Assembly: GCA_950022295.1 (NCBI GenBank)
Contig: OX465597.1
Location: 64,467,016 to 64,531,015, forward strand
Source of the DNA: Bromus sterilis
Lineage: Eukaryota; Streptophyta; Magnoliopsida; Poales; Poaceae
DNA length: 64,000 bases
Reading direction: 5' to 3'
This document shows positions 43,293 to 55,998 of the stretch, piece after piece. Position numbers and translations under genes: made by a program. The notes under the pieces are model-generated. The model saw only the letters and a list, made by a program, of their open reading frames with translations. It ran no database searches and was not told the DNA's origin. Position 1 is the stretch's first letter, and every line of letters starts with the position of its first letter.

Positions 43293-46200
43293 TGTCGGGA
43301 CCCGGGGTTAGCGTATGCAAGTCCCGCTACGACATAGTCATATGGAGAGCCGAGAACCGTACCCACTTGTCTAGGCAGACAAGGCCAAGCACAGAACGTT
43401 CTCGGAAAGCATCGTACGTGAGGGGCATCCCATCCAGGCCGGATGATCAACTGAGATGGGTCCTCATCGTCCGCACACAAGTCTAATGATATGGGTGATG
43501 AACTCCCATATTCACAGACAAGTCGCCTCAACCATACTATCGACTATCTCATAACTCTAACATAGACTTACTCCATCCCGATCACTTAGTCGAGGTCTAG
43601 GGCGGGCTCGATCATACATCAAAGTGTGCACGAGACAGAGTCTCGAACAATCGCATCGCGATGCCCCAAGTTGCGCACATCTAAGGGCCACTTGGTGTAT
43701 AAAAGACCGCCAGCCAGATCACAACTAAGATCTCGAAAACCCATACAAAGACATGCATGTTATAAACATACACGCAGCACACATGCCTTGTATGAACAGC
43801 AGGTATCATTGCAATTCTCTACAAAGTATACATCTTTATTGATAACTCTTACAGAGTGCACACAGAGATCACAAGTCTGTGATCCAACATTACATGAAGC
43901 ATGCGGAAGCAAAGTAGGTCTGAGTACAGACAAGTTTAACAAATGGCTTAGAGAAGCCTTATCTAAAAACAAGCCCTTCACGAGGGAACCAGTCGTCTCA
44001 CTGGGACTACACTAGCTTGGTCTTGGTCTGAGTCTTCAATCTTCGACCTTCGGGTAGAAGCCACCATCAAGTAGGTGGGTTCATCTAAAACATAGAATAA
44101 GAAAACGTGAGTACAAAGTCGTACTCAGCAAGACTTACGTAGGAACTATACTACTAATGCACATGTATACGGGTAAAGGGAGGTGGGGTTCAATTGCAGA
44201 AGTGCCAGCTTTGACTTAGCTAGTCCTGAACTACGAGTACCAGACTTGAGGTAAGAAGCGTACACGAGTCCACTACATCTCCAACCAATACACCACTATG
44301 GTTACTTTCTCGACTTCCCCACGAGAAGCACCCCATACCACTCACGCTTATCTTGGTGTGTTTTAGAAGTATCCAGCTCAAGTTATCTAATAATCAAGCT
44401 AAGTTTTCCAAGCAGTCCTTAACCGCGGACGTGGCTATTCGAATAGTTTTGTTAACCCTACACGGGTGTACCGCTACACACACAGACTCATCAGTTACCG
44501 CCTGGGAGTGGGACCCTTCAAGAGGGTACCGGCGAGGATGTTGCCACGACACTTCGCCCACATCTCCGTTCTAGTCCAGAGAGTCGCCTATCTGAGGGGG
44601 ATCCGTATGGAAGTCCGTCCGAGGTTCCAGTACAACCTCAAACGATGTGTGCAGGGTCTCAAGCCGGTCTTGAAAAGCCGTTCATCCACTTCGCAGACCG
44701 TACCACAACCCTACCAGAACTCCGAACTAATGCGGCTCCTGGGGTTCGAACGGGGTGAGGTACTAGGTCGAGAGGGGTCAGTGAGCCCAATGTGTGGTTG
44801 TACTCTTCTTCTGGGATCACCACACAAGAACTCGGACTTAAGGCGGTGTTCAACGAGACAACCCACTGTGTACTCCTACACAGCCTCTCATCGTTCACCT
44901 TGTATTAGGGTAGATTCACCAACACAGTTTCACTTTCATCAACACCATGTTCACTATCATCCCGACTCACATCAAAAGCAACCTCATTGTACCACTAAGC
45001 ATGCAATAGGCAATAACAGTTGCAGGGGCCACATGATATCAACCAACTCCTACATCTGCTAGGATTGTGGTTTGCTTACTGTTGTGACAAGATGATAGGT
45101 CATGCAAAGGATATAGGTTCAACTATGCGGTAGAAACGTTATCATGGTGATCATCCTAAACAATGCATAAGCGAGACATGAGAGGGAAGTGGGATTTTAT
45201 CGACATGATCAATGGGGGTTTGCTTGCCTTGCTGACGAGGTTCAGTCACGGGGTCTTCAACGAAGGGGGTGAACTCGGGTTCCGGCTCCACTTCTATCAG
45301 CAACATGACAATCATAGGATCAACATAATGTACAATGCACAAACACATGAATAAGATTGTAATGGTGATGTTCATGGTACCGATGTGTTGAGCATTTCAT
45401 TTAAAAAGGAGTATATTGCATTTGAAATGCAAATTCAAACTCCATTTGATTTATCGATGAAATTCAAATGCATTTGAATGCATGAAAGTTCACTTGAAAA
45501 GTTTGATCATGAAGTGATGTTGTAAAGGTGAGGTAAAGCCTCTGAGGTGTGGATGAATCCATTTGAATTAAGAGTGTTGCAAAGTCATTTGCAAAATCAC
45601 TCCAAATTTGAATTTGAAAAGGATCCATATGCATGTTTGCTACTGTTCACCCATTTTAAAATGGTCAAACATAGAAACAAGTTGCATATTCATAATCCTT
45701 GTATTTTTCTGATAATTTTAGACATATTATTTGTCCAATTTGGAGTTAAAATGAATTAGTTATTGAATTTCAAAGTTTAAAGCATTTTCTGGAATTTTCT
45801 GAATTAAATAAACCATTTAACTGATTTACTGCGTCAGCCTGACGCCAGGGTGACGTCAGGGGGCTGCTGACGCGTGGGTCCGGGCTGTCAGTGGGGGGGG
45901 GTTAATTAACCCGGTTAGTTAAACTAACCAGGGGTTAGTTAGTGGCCTGGGGCCCACTGTCAGTGGCTAACGGGGGTCATTAGCGCGGTGCTTAGGCCCT
46001 AATGACCATGGCGGCCGGCGGTTAGCCGCCGGTGCCACTGGGCACGGCGGAGGAGTCGCCGGAGCTCGCTCCCGGCCTCTTCTTAGCACGGGGAGGCCAC
46101 TGGGAGGTGCCCCGAGCACACCCGCATCCCGTAGAGCACGAGGGGGTCACGGGGGAGCTCCACGGCGACGACGTCTTCAACGGTGGCGGCGGCCGGAGCC

Positions 46201-47181
46201 ACTAGATCGACGATCTCGTCGTCCAGGGCACGAGGAGAGCAACGGGGAGGGGGAAATCGATCGCAAGCTCACCCTGAACACGTTGACGAGCTCGACGGGG
46301 CCCGAGGGAGCGAGACGGTGAAGAATTCAGCGACGGAAGCTTGCGGTTCTGGCGAGGAGAAGACGAAGGGGACGGCGTGCTCCGGGCTCCTGGGGCCGAT
46401 TCCTCTGGCACGGAGAAGAAGACAACGTCGAGGAGTCTTCTGTACACGGCAGTGCGGCTAAATGGAGCCGTTGGCCGCGTGGGCTCAAGGTGGCCAGCGA
46501 CGGCGAGCTACGGGCAGCGCCGAATACGGCGTGGGGAGAGGGGGAGGAGGTCCAGAGAGTGAGGGGAAAGGACGAGGGCGTCGCGGCGTGTTCCGTGGCG
46601 CCTAGAAGAGTCCAGGGGAGGCCTAGGTGGCTCGGAGGACGCGGGCATGCTCGCCACGGCGGCGAGCTGCCTGCTCTGTCGCCGGGATGAAGAAGACAAG
46701 GGAGGGCCAGGTGGGCTGGGCCGCTTCAGTTAGTTGGGCTCGAGGCCCAGGTAAGTGGGCTCGGTTTTCTTTTTCTTTTTCTCTGTTTCTGCTTTTTGTT
46801 TTCTATTTTTCTTTGCTTTGTTTTGCTCCAATTAAATAGCAGAGCATTTTTATTAAATGCCCAAATATTTTTATAAATCCTAGGTGACCAGTAGCTAGTC
46901 TCATTTAGGATTTGGACATTATTTAATTTTCCAAGGCACTGTTTGAATTTTAGAAAATTCCATGGGCATGGGAATGAACCCAAACCACTTTTGAAATGAT
47001 CACCATCATTTATAGGAATTTTCCAAATACTCAAATGATTTATGGAAAAAGATTTTTATCTGGCCATTTTAATTAAAATTCTCAGGGCTTTTCTTTTCCC
47101 CATTTTTGAATTTCTTTTGAATTTCTACATGATGCAAAGGAGCACTTGATCCTAGCACATACCTAACTTGGGGTTGTGACA
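43293..47181 (-). repeat. 3' LTR of chromovirus C
   Basis: 3,889 bases; on the minus strand TGTCACAACCCC to CCCGACA. A GC-rich block (about 45990-46720) has open frames in several phases and a GGGTGAG string like a splice donor, also seen in LTR C'. The AT-rich half is near 46740-47160. A plus-strand TATAAAAG lies at 43698-43705, antisense to the LTR. Confidence 0.9.
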
Positions 47182-50068
47182 ACTCGCCCCCACTCAAAAG
47201 AATCTCTTCCCGACATTCAGAAGTCTGCGGGAGGAAGGAGGGGTACTCGGCACTGAGACGGTCTTCTCTTTCCCACGTGGCTTCTTTCTCGGAGTGGTGT
47301 GACCACCGAACTTTCAGAAACTTGATCTTCTTTCGGCGAGTGACACGCTCTGATGAATCAATAACACGAACAGGGTATTCTCGATAAGAAAGGTCATCTT
47401 GGAGATCAAGCGTTTCATGGTCGACTTCGCGGATGGGGTCCTTGAAGCAACGCCTGAGTTGTGACACATGGAATACATCATGTACTCGAGAAAGGTGCGG
47501 GGGTAGTTCAAGTTGGTAGGAAACTTCTCCACGTTTAGCAAGAATGCGGAAAGGTTCGATGTAACGTGGGGCCAACTTGCCTTTGATACCGAATCGTTGG
47601 GTACCCTTCAGAGGATTAACCCGATGGTAAGCCTTCTCGTCCAGATTGTAGCTCTCTTGCCTATGAGGACGATCATAGTAGCTTTTCTGACGAGACTGAG
47701 CTGCTTTCAATTGATCACGAACAATGCGAACTTGCTCTTCTTCTTCCATGGTCATATCCGGTCCAAAGAATTGTCTTTCACCGGTTTCTGACCAGTTTAG
47801 GGGTGTTCGACATCGTCGTCCATAAAGGAGTTCAAAAGGAGCCATGTTCAGACTAGATTGGAAACTATTGTTATAAGCAAATTCGGCGAATGGAAGAGAC
47901 TTCTCCCAATTCTTTCCAAATGAGATAACACAAGCTCTGAGCATGTCTTCAAGAATTTGGTTAACCCTTTCGACTTGACCGCTAGACCGAGGATGGAAAG
48001 CTATACTAAAGGAGAGATGAGTTCCCATAGCATGTTGGAAGCTTCCCCAAAATCTAGAGGTGAAAAGGCTACCACGATCAGAATTGATTTCCAAAGGAAC
48101 ACCGTGAAGGGATACAATTCTAGAGACGTACAAGTCCGCTAACTGACTAGCAGTTATAGACTCGCAAACGGGAAGGAAGTGAGAAACTTTGGAAAGCCTA
48201 TCTATGACAACGAAGATGGCATCATTTCCTTTCAGGGTTTTTGGAAAGCCGGTGATGAAGTCCATACCGACTTTGTCCCATTTCCACTCGGGAATAGGTA
48301 AAGGTTGAAGTGTACCATCAGGTCTTTGGTGTTCTTCCTTAATGCGACGACAAACATCACATTCGGCAACAAATCGAGCAATGTCTCTCTTCATCCTAGT
48401 CCACCAAAATCTCTGGCGTAGATCTCGGTACATTTTTGTGCTACCGGGATGAATCGAGAGGGGTGTGTCATGGGCTTATTTGAGGATGAGTTGCCTTAGT
48501 TCCCTATTTTTAGGTACTACCAAACGATTTCCAAAGAATATCGTTCCTTTTCTATCCGTGGAGAAACATTTAGCAACTCCGCTAGCAATGTTCTCCTTGA
48601 TCCGGCGAACACCTCGTGCACGCCTTTGGGCAACTATAATTTGATCCTCAAGGGTTGGTTTCGCCACCAAGTTGAAAAGAGATCCACGAGGAACAATCTC
48701 GAGGTTGAGCTTTCAAAATTCCTCATGAAGAAGTGGTTGATACTGTTGTAACATTAGGTTGTTACAATACGACTTACGACTTAGTGCATCAGCCATGACA
48801 TTGGCTTTGCCTGGGGTGTAAGAAATTCCTACGTCGTAATCTTTTATCAACTCAATCCAGCGTCTTTGCCTGAGATTAAGATCTGGCTGGGTGAAAATGT
48901 ATTTGAGGCTTTGGTGGTCGGAATAGATCTCACAACGATTACCAAGGAGGTAATGTCGCCAAGTTGTTAGGGCATGAACTACGGCAGCGAGTTCAAGGTC
49001 ATGGGTAGGATAGTTCTCTTCATGTGGCCGCAACTGGCGTGAAGCATAAGCTACCACATTTCTATCTTGCATAAGTATGCATCCTAACCCTTGCCGTGAG
49101 GCGTCACAAAAGATCTCGAAATCCTTTTTGGTGTCTGGAGGCGCAAGTACGGGTGCATAAGTCAATCTTCTTTTTAGCTCTTGAAAGCTTTCCTCGCACT
49201 TGGGGTCCATTGGAATTTCGTATCTTTCTTGAGGAGTTCAGTAAGAGGTTTTGCAACTTTGGAGAAGTTCTCAACGAAGCGGCGACAATAGATGGCTAGG
49301 CCAAGAAAACTCCTAACTTGCTTAACCGATTCAGGTGGAATCCAGTCAAGGACGGCCTGAACTCTCTCGGGATTCACAGCAATGCCTTTTGCAGAAATTA
49401 CGTGGCCTAAGTAGGTCACTTCTGGTAGCCAAAATTCACACTTGGAGAATTTAGCATACAGACGATGCTCTCTAAGTTTCATCAGTACCAAGTACCAACC
49501 TTAGGTGTTCGGCATGTTCTTCTTCATTCTTCGAGTAGATGAGAATGTCATCAATATAAACTACAACAAATTTATCTAAGTACTCCATGAAGATCGAATT
49601 CATCATGTGTGAGAAAGTGGTGGGGGCATTGGTTAAACCAAAGGACATGACGGTGTACTCGTAAAGACCATAACGAGTAGTGAAAGCCGTTTTTGGAATG
49701 TCCTCGTTTCGGATTTTGATTTGATGATAACCTAATCTAAAATCCATCTTGGAGAAGACAGAGGATCCAGCAAGTTGATCATAAAGATAATTGATCCTGG
49801 GCAGTGGGTACTTGTTCTTTATCGTCGCTAGATTTAGCGGGCGATAGTCTACGCACATCCTTTCTGTTCCATCTTTCTTCGTTACGAACAGAACGGGGCA
49901 ACCCCATGGCGATGAGCTAGGGAGGATGAAGCCTTTTTCCAACAAAGTTTCCAGTTGGGTTTTAAGCTCAGCTAACTCACGTGGGGCCATTTTGTATGGG
50001 CGTCTGGAAATTGGTGCGGTTCCTGGGGCAAGATCCACTATGAAATCTACACATCTGTCAGGTGGCAT
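47069..50068 (-). pseudogene. pol: pol of chromovirus C: RT, RNase H, integrase, chromodomain
   Basis: RT (50068-49174) keeps YRPLN, SKMDFRLGYHQI, FGLTNAP and VYIDD. RNase H-containing part (49210-48713) has FCDASRQGLG and DHQSLKYIF. Integrase (48670-47069) has a zinc region with CDVCRRIK, GMDFITGFP, NSDRGSLF and the glutamate in GQVERVNQI. The C-terminus (about 47280-47190) ends in a chromodomain-like KFLKVRWSHHSEKEATWE. Breaks: frame change near 49480, return near 49190, TGA at 48713-48715, TAA near 48474-48476. RT starts in a different frame from gag. Catalytic residues of RT and integrase remain visible, so the breaks are fairly recent. Confidence 0.93.
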
Positions 50069-51624
50069 GCCCGGCAGTTCTTCAGGAAATCATCCGGGAA
50101 GTCACGAACCACCGGAACATCTTCAAGGTCGGGAAGGGGAAGCACATTCAAAGAATGCACCTGGGTTCTTATTCTTGGTGAGGAGTAATCTATTGTCTGG
50201 CCTGAAGGATGTGTAAGTCTAACTGACTTGGCTTTACAATCAAGAAAAGCATTTTGTCTTGATAACCAATCCATACCAAGGATGACATCAATGTCTGAAG
50301 ACTTGAGGGCTATGAGTGAAGCAAGGAATACTAAACCCTCAATTGCAATTTGATTACCATGGCTTACCCTATTAGTTTGCCATTTTGAACCAGGAGTTTG
50401 AATGATCATAGGGATGAGCATTTCTTCAAAGGATACATCATGCCGAAGTGCATAACTCTCCGACATGAATGAGTGAGATGCTCTTGGATCGAAAAGAACA
50501 GAAGTGGGGACAAAATTGACTGGGAGCGTACCAAGAATGACGTCAGAAGTACTATCAGTTTCCTCAGCTGAGATTTGGTTCACACGTCCAAGATTTGTGG
50601 AAGTGAAAGCCTTGGCGGTGGGAACCTTCGGGGGTGGTTTGGCACGAACAATGGGGTTTCCTTTGGCATGGGGTGGAGCATTCTGATTGATGGGGCACTC
50701 ACGAGAGTAGTGACCAGGATGGCCACATCTGAAGCAGGCTCCAAAGATAGTGCGGGGAGCTGGATTGTTTGGTGGAGCTTGTGGACGAGGTGGCACAAGG
50801 GATGGCCTCAGTGGGTTGTTTTGGTGGATCAAACTGTTAGGAATCCAGATCATGCGCTTCTGAGGGCGTGAACTGGAAGAAGGGGCAAGCTCAAGAGCAT
50901 GCTTACGAGACTTCTCGAAAACTTCATTGCCATGCTCAGCTCTGAAGGATCTGTTGACTAAATCCTCAAAGGTGGCAAACTCAAGGAGGTTGAGATCATG
51001 AAGAAGGATGGGGCTAAGTCCCTTGCGGAACCTTGCGTTCTTTCTGGCATCGTTGGTGATCTCTTCTTGGGCATAACGAGCAAGACGGTTGAATTCCCTC
51101 ACATACTCATGAATGGATATCTCTCCTTGATTCAGATTGCAGAACTCTTCCTTCTTGCGCTCCATCAACTCATCCATCATGTGGTACCCTCGAAAGGCAA
51201 CACAGAACTCCTGCCAAGTCACTACGTGACCATCTGGCTGCATTGCAACATAGTTCTCCCACCATTGAAGAGCAGCACCTTCCAAGAAGTATACCGCGAA
51301 AATAACTCGGTCATCAGGAGCAACATGTGCAGTGTCAAGCTTACGCTCGATGGAACGGAGCCAATCATCAGCTTCAAGGGGCTCAGAAGAACATCGGAAT
51401 ACCGGTGGCTTGAGGAGGATGAAATCCTGAATGCTCACAACCACATTGCGATGACGTGAGGTATTCTGCTCGATGAGCTCTAGAAGGCGTGTTTGATCAC
51501 GTCGATTATTCTCAGCTTCCATCATGATTTCCGCTGCAGAAGGCGATGATAGAGGTTCATCATCATTTCGATTCCGAACACGGTCTCGATTCCGACGAAC
51601 AACACTACGAGTTCCACCTGACAT
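50047..51624 (-). CDS. gag: gag-protease of chromovirus C, open
   Basis: 525 codons, ATG at 51624. The capsid-type retrotransposon gag domain spans roughly residues 70-230 (QWWENYVA, FYxxYF-like segment, LARYAQEE). A CCHC knuckle, CFRCGHPGHYSREC, lies at about residue 310, followed by a retropepsin domain. The protease site reads FDPRASHSF where FD(S/T)GASHSF is expected, so Asp stays but the next two residues are changed; enzyme activity is unlikely. The frame ends near the RT start, where pol continues in another phase. It packages RNA and forms particles in the cytoplasm in intact relatives. Confidence 0.88.
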   Translation of the reverse strand: MSGGTRSVVRRNRDRVRNRNDDEPLSSPSAAEIMMEAENNRRDQTRLLELIEQNTSRHRNVVVSIQDFILLKPPVFRCSSEPLEADDWLRSIERKLDTAHVAPDDRVIFAVYFLEGAALQWWENYVAMQPDGHVVTWQEFCVAFRGYHMMDELMERKKEEFCNLNQGEISIHEYVREFNRLARYAQEEITNDARKNARFRKGLSPILLHDLNLLEFATFEDLVNRSFRAEHGNEVFEKSRKHALELAPSSSSRPQKRMIWIPNSLIHQNNPLRPSLVPPRPQAPPNNPAPRTIFGACFRCGHPGHYSRECPINQNAPPHAKGNPIVRAKPPPKVPTAKAFTSTNLGRVNQISAEETDSTSDVILGTLPVNFVPTSVLFDPRASHSFMSESYALRHDVSFEEMLIPMIIQTPGSKWQTNRVSHGNQIAIEGLVFLASLIALKSSDIDVILGMDWLSRQNAFLDCKAKSVRLTHPSGQTIDYSSPRIRTQVHSLNVLPLPDLEDVPVVRDFPDDFLKNCRACHLTDV

Positions 51625-52078
51625 CCTGTGTGATAAAATTCAATAATCAGAACAGGTTGAATGATGGATTCAAGGATAACAAGACATGATGAAGGCGGAA
51701 AAGATTATAATGCGAACGCAAAGATACACAGAAACTCGGAACAAATCCGGCAGCATAACGGCTACACTGGGATGGAAAATGAAACAACCTCGAAGAAATT
51801 GGACAGAACTTCTTCAAGGAACTCAAAACACGGAAACTCTGGACAACCACAACCATCCTACGGCTATAAGGAGGCAATCAACGAGATGTTCTAATAAGAC
51901 ATAGATGAGCCTAGTCCTATCTTCCCGTAGAAAAGGTAAGGGTGACTCAGAACTCAGATCGATGAGGGTAAGGAGAAAAAGAAGCCTTACATTGTTCCCT
52001 TATATACCCCTAGTAACTATATAACTATAGAAGGCTAGACTCGACTTCGGTCAAGGCTGATAATCCTACAGTCAGTCC

Positions 52079-52092
52079 TGCTCTGATACCAA
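52079..52092 (-). promoter_or_regulatory. Primer-binding site of chromovirus C
   Basis: The minus strand reads TTGGTATCAGAGC three bases inside the 5' LTR end, complementary to the initiator-methionine tRNA 3' end. Confidence 0.85.
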
Positions 52093-52095
52093 GTC

Positions 52096-55000
52096 TGTCG
52101 GGACCCGGGGTTAGCGTATGCAAGTCCCGCTACGACATAGTCATATGGAGAGCCAAGAAACGTACCCACTTGTCTAGGCAGACAAGGCCAAGCACAGAAC
52201 GTTCTCGGAAAGCATCGTACGTGAGGGGCATCCCATCCAGACCGGATGATCAACTGAGATGGGTCCTCATCATCCGCACACAAGTCTAATGATATGGGTG
52301 ATGAACTCCCATATTCACAGACAAGTCGCCTCAACCATACTATCGACTATCTCATAACTCTTACATAGACTTACTCGAGCCCGATCACTTAGTCGGGGTC
52401 TAGGGCGGGCTCGATCATACATCAAAGTGTGCACGAGACAGAGTCTCGAACAATCGCATCGCGATGCCCCAAGCTGTGCACATCTAAGGGACACTTGGTG
52501 TATAAAAGACCGCCAGCCAGATCACAACTAAGGTCTCGAAAACCCATACAAAGACATGCATGTTATAAACATACACGCAGCACACATGCCTTGTATGAAC
52601 AGCAGGTATCATTGCAATTCTCTACAAAGTATACATCTTTATTGATAACTCTTACAGAGTGCACACAGAGATCACAAGTCTGTGATCCAACATTACATCA
52701 AGCATGCGGAAGCAAAGTAGGTCTGAGTACAGACAAGTTTAACAAATGGCTTAGAGAAGCCTTATCTAAAAACAAGCCCTTCACGAGGGAACCAGTCGTC
52801 TGACTGGGACTACACTAGCTTGGTCTTGGTCTGAGTCTTCAATCTTCGACCTTCGGGTAGAAGCCACCATCAAGTAGGTGGGTTCATCTAAAACATAGAA
52901 TAAGAAAACGTGAGTACAAAGTCGTACTCAGCAAGACTTACGTAGGAACTATACTACTAATGCACATGTATACGGGTAAAGGGAGGTGGGGTTCAATTGC
53001 AGAAGTGCCAGCTTTGACTTGGCTAGTCCTGAACTACGAGTACCAGACTTGAGGTAAGAAGCGTACACGAGTCCACTACATCTCCAACCAATACACCACT
53101 ATGGTTACTTCCTCGACTTCCCCACGAGAAGCACCCCATAGCACTCACGCTTATCTTGGTGTGTTTTAGAAGTATCCAGTTCAAGTTATCTAATAATCAA
53201 GCTAAGTTTTCCAAGCAGTCCTTAACCGCGGACGCGACTATTCGAATAGTTTTGTTAACCCTGCAGGGGTGTACCGCTACACACACAGACTCATCAGTTA
53301 CCTCCTGGGAGTGGGACCCTTCAAGCGGGTACCGGCGAGGATGTTGCCACGACACTTCGCACACAGCTCCGTTCTAGTCCAGAGAGTCGCCTATCTGAGG
53401 GGGATCCGTATGGAAGTCCGTCCGAGGTTCCAGTACGGCCTCAAACGATGTGTGCAGGGTCCCAAGCCGGTCTTGAAAAGTCGTTCATCCACTTCGCAGA
53501 CCGTGCCACAGCCCTACCAGAACTCTGAACTAATGCGACTCCTGGGGTTCGAACGGGGTGAGGTACTAGGTCGAGAGGGGTCAGTGAGCCCAATGTGTGG
53601 TTGTACTCTTCTTCTTGGATCACCACACAAGAACTCGGACTTAAGGCGGTGTTCAACGAGACAACCCACTGTGTACTCCTACACAGCCTCTCATCGTTCA
53701 CCTTGTATTAGGGTAGATTCACCAACACAGTTTCACTTTCATCAACACCATGTTCACTATCATCCCGACTCACATCAAAAGCAACCTCATTGTACCACTA
53801 AGCATGCAATAAGCAGTAACAGTTGCAGGGGCCACATGATATCAACCAACTCCTACATCTGCTAGGATTGTGGTTTGCTTACTGCTGTGACAAGATGATA
53901 GGTCATGCAAAGGATATAGTTTCAACTATGCGGTAGAAACGTTATCATGGTGATCATCCTAAACAATGCATAAGTGAGACATGAGAGGGAAGTGGGATTT
54001 TATCGACATGATCAATGGGGGTTTGCTTGCCTTGCTGACGAGGTTCAGTCACGGGGTCTTCAACGAAGGGGGTGAACTCGGGTTCCGGCTCCACTTCTAT
54101 CAGCAACATGACAATCATAGGATCAACATAATGTACAATGCACAAACACATGAATAAGATTGTAATGGTGATGTCCATGGTACCGATGTGTTGAGCATTT
54201 CATTTAAAAAGGAGTATATTGCATTTGAAATGCAAATTCAAACTCCATTTGATTTATCGATGAAATTCAAATGCATTTGAATGCATGAAAATTCACTTGA
54301 AAAGTTTGATCATGAAGTGATGTTGTAAAGGTGAGGTAAAGCCTCTGAGGTGTGGATGAATCCATTTGAATTAAGGGTGTTGCAAAGTCATTTGCAAAAT
54401 CACTCCAAATTTGAATTTGAAAAGGATCCATATGCATGTTTGCTACTGTTCACCGATTTTAAAATGGTCAAACATAGAAACAAGTTGCATATTCATAATC
54501 CTTGTATTTTTCTGATAATTTTAGACATATTATTTGTCCAATTTGGAGTTAAAATGAATTAGTTATTGAATTTCAAAGTTTAAAGCATTTTCTGGAATTT
54601 TCTGAATTAAATAAACCATTTAACTGATTTACTGCGTCAGCCTGACGCCAGGGTGACGTCAGGGGGCTGCTGACGCGTGGGTCCGGGCTGTCAGTGGGGG
54701 GGTTATTTAACCCGGTTAGTTAAACTAACCAGGGGTTAGTTAGTGGCCTGGGCCCCACTGTCAGTGGCTAACGGGGGTCATTAGCGCGGTGCTTAGGCCC
54801 TAATGACCATGGCGGCCGGCGGTTAGCCGCCGGTGCCACTGGGCACGGCGGAGGGCTCGCCGGAGCTCGCTCCCGGCCTCTTCTTGGCACGGGGAGGCCA
54901 CTGGGAGGTGCCCCGAGCACACCCGCATCCCGTAGAGCACGAGGGGGTCACGGGTGAGCTCCACGGCGACGACGTCTTCAACGGTGGCGGCGGCCGGAGC

Positions 55001-55993
55001 CACTGGATTGACGAGCTCGTCGTCCAGGGCACGAGGAGAGCAACGGGGAGGGGGAAATCGATCGCAAGCTCACCCAGAACGCGTTGACGAGCTCGACGGG
55101 GCCGGAGGGAGCGAGACGGTGAGGAATTCAGCGGAGGAAGCTTACGGTTCCGGCGAGGAGAAGACGAAGGGGACGGCGTGCTCCGGGCTCCCGGGGCCGA
55201 TTCCTCTGGCACGGAGAAGAAGACGATGTCGAGGAGTCTTCTGGACACGGCGGTGCGGCTAAACGGAGCCGTTGGCCGCGTGTGCTCAAGGTGGCCAGCG
55301 ACGGCGAGCTACGGGCGGGTCCAGAGAGTGAGGGGAAAGGACGAGGGCGTCGCGGCGTGTTCCGTGGCGCCTAGAAGAGTCCAGGTGAGGCCTAGGTGGC
55401 TCGGCGGACGCGGGCATGCTCGCCACGGCGGCAAGCTGCCTGCTCTGTCGCCGGGAGGAAGAAGACAAGGGAGGGCCAGGTGGGCTGGGCCGCTTCAGTT
55501 AGTTGGGCCCGAGGCCCAGGTAAGTGGGCTCGGTTTTCTTTTTCTTTTTCTCTGTTTCTGCTTTCTATTTTCTATTTTTCTTTGCTTTGTTTTGCTCCAA
55601 TTAAATAGCAGAGCATTTTTATTAAATGCCCAAATATTTTTATAAATCCTAGGTGACCAGTAGCTAGTCTCATTTAGGATTTGGGCATTTTTGAAATTCA
55701 ACTTATTTGAATTTCAAATCAAATAGGGGTTCTTTTAATTTTCCAAGGCACTGTTTGAATTTTAGAAAATTCCATGGGCATGGGAATGAACCCAAACCAC
55801 TTTTGAAATGATCACCATCATTTATAGGAATTTTCCAAATACTCAAATGATTTTTGGAAAAAGATTTTTATCTGGCCATTTTAATTAAAATTCTCAGGGC
55901 TTTTCTTTTCCCCATTTTTGAATTTCTTTTGAATTTTTACATGATGCAAAGGAGCACTTGATCCTAGCACATACCTAACTTTGGGTTGTGACA
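52096..55993 (-). repeat. 5' LTR of chromovirus C
   Basis: 3,898 bases, same termini and block order as the left copy. The GC-rich block is at about 54800-55500. It lacks a short CGCCGAATACGGCGTGGGGA-type segment present in the left LTR, and has extra AT-rich sequence near 55690-55735. Confidence 0.9.
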
Positions 55994-55998
55994 ATCTG

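Larger units (their letters stand above)
43293..55993 (-). mobile_element. Chromovirus C (gypsy), full length, decayed
   Basis: 12.7 kb with a perfect ATCTG target duplication (43288-43292, 55994-55998). LTRs are 43293-47181 and 52096-55993, about 3.9 kb each. The primer-binding site on the minus strand, TTGGTATCAGAGC next to the right LTR (about 52079-52092), matches initiator methionine tRNA. gag-protease is 51624-50047 and pol 50068-47069, with a chromodomain at the end of integrase. The polypurine tract (TGAGTGGGGGCGAGT on the minus strand) is at about 47182-47200. The features fit the chromovirus branch with long LTRs (Tekay/Del-like). LTR copies are very similar; a 28-40-base indel near 46511-46550 is the main visible difference. 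Frameshifts and stops in pol make it non-autonomous. Confidence 0.93.

Noticed and set aside
44466..45062. 198-codon plus-strand frame in the LTR of C, also at 53269-53865
   Set aside because: It lies antisense inside both LTRs; its repetition merely reflects LTR duplication, and no motif is seen.
54823..55248. 141-codon minus-strand frame in C's right LTR
   Set aside because: The left LTR has a shorter, shifted version and the composition is simple Pro/Ser/Arg; more likely leader sequence than a protein.
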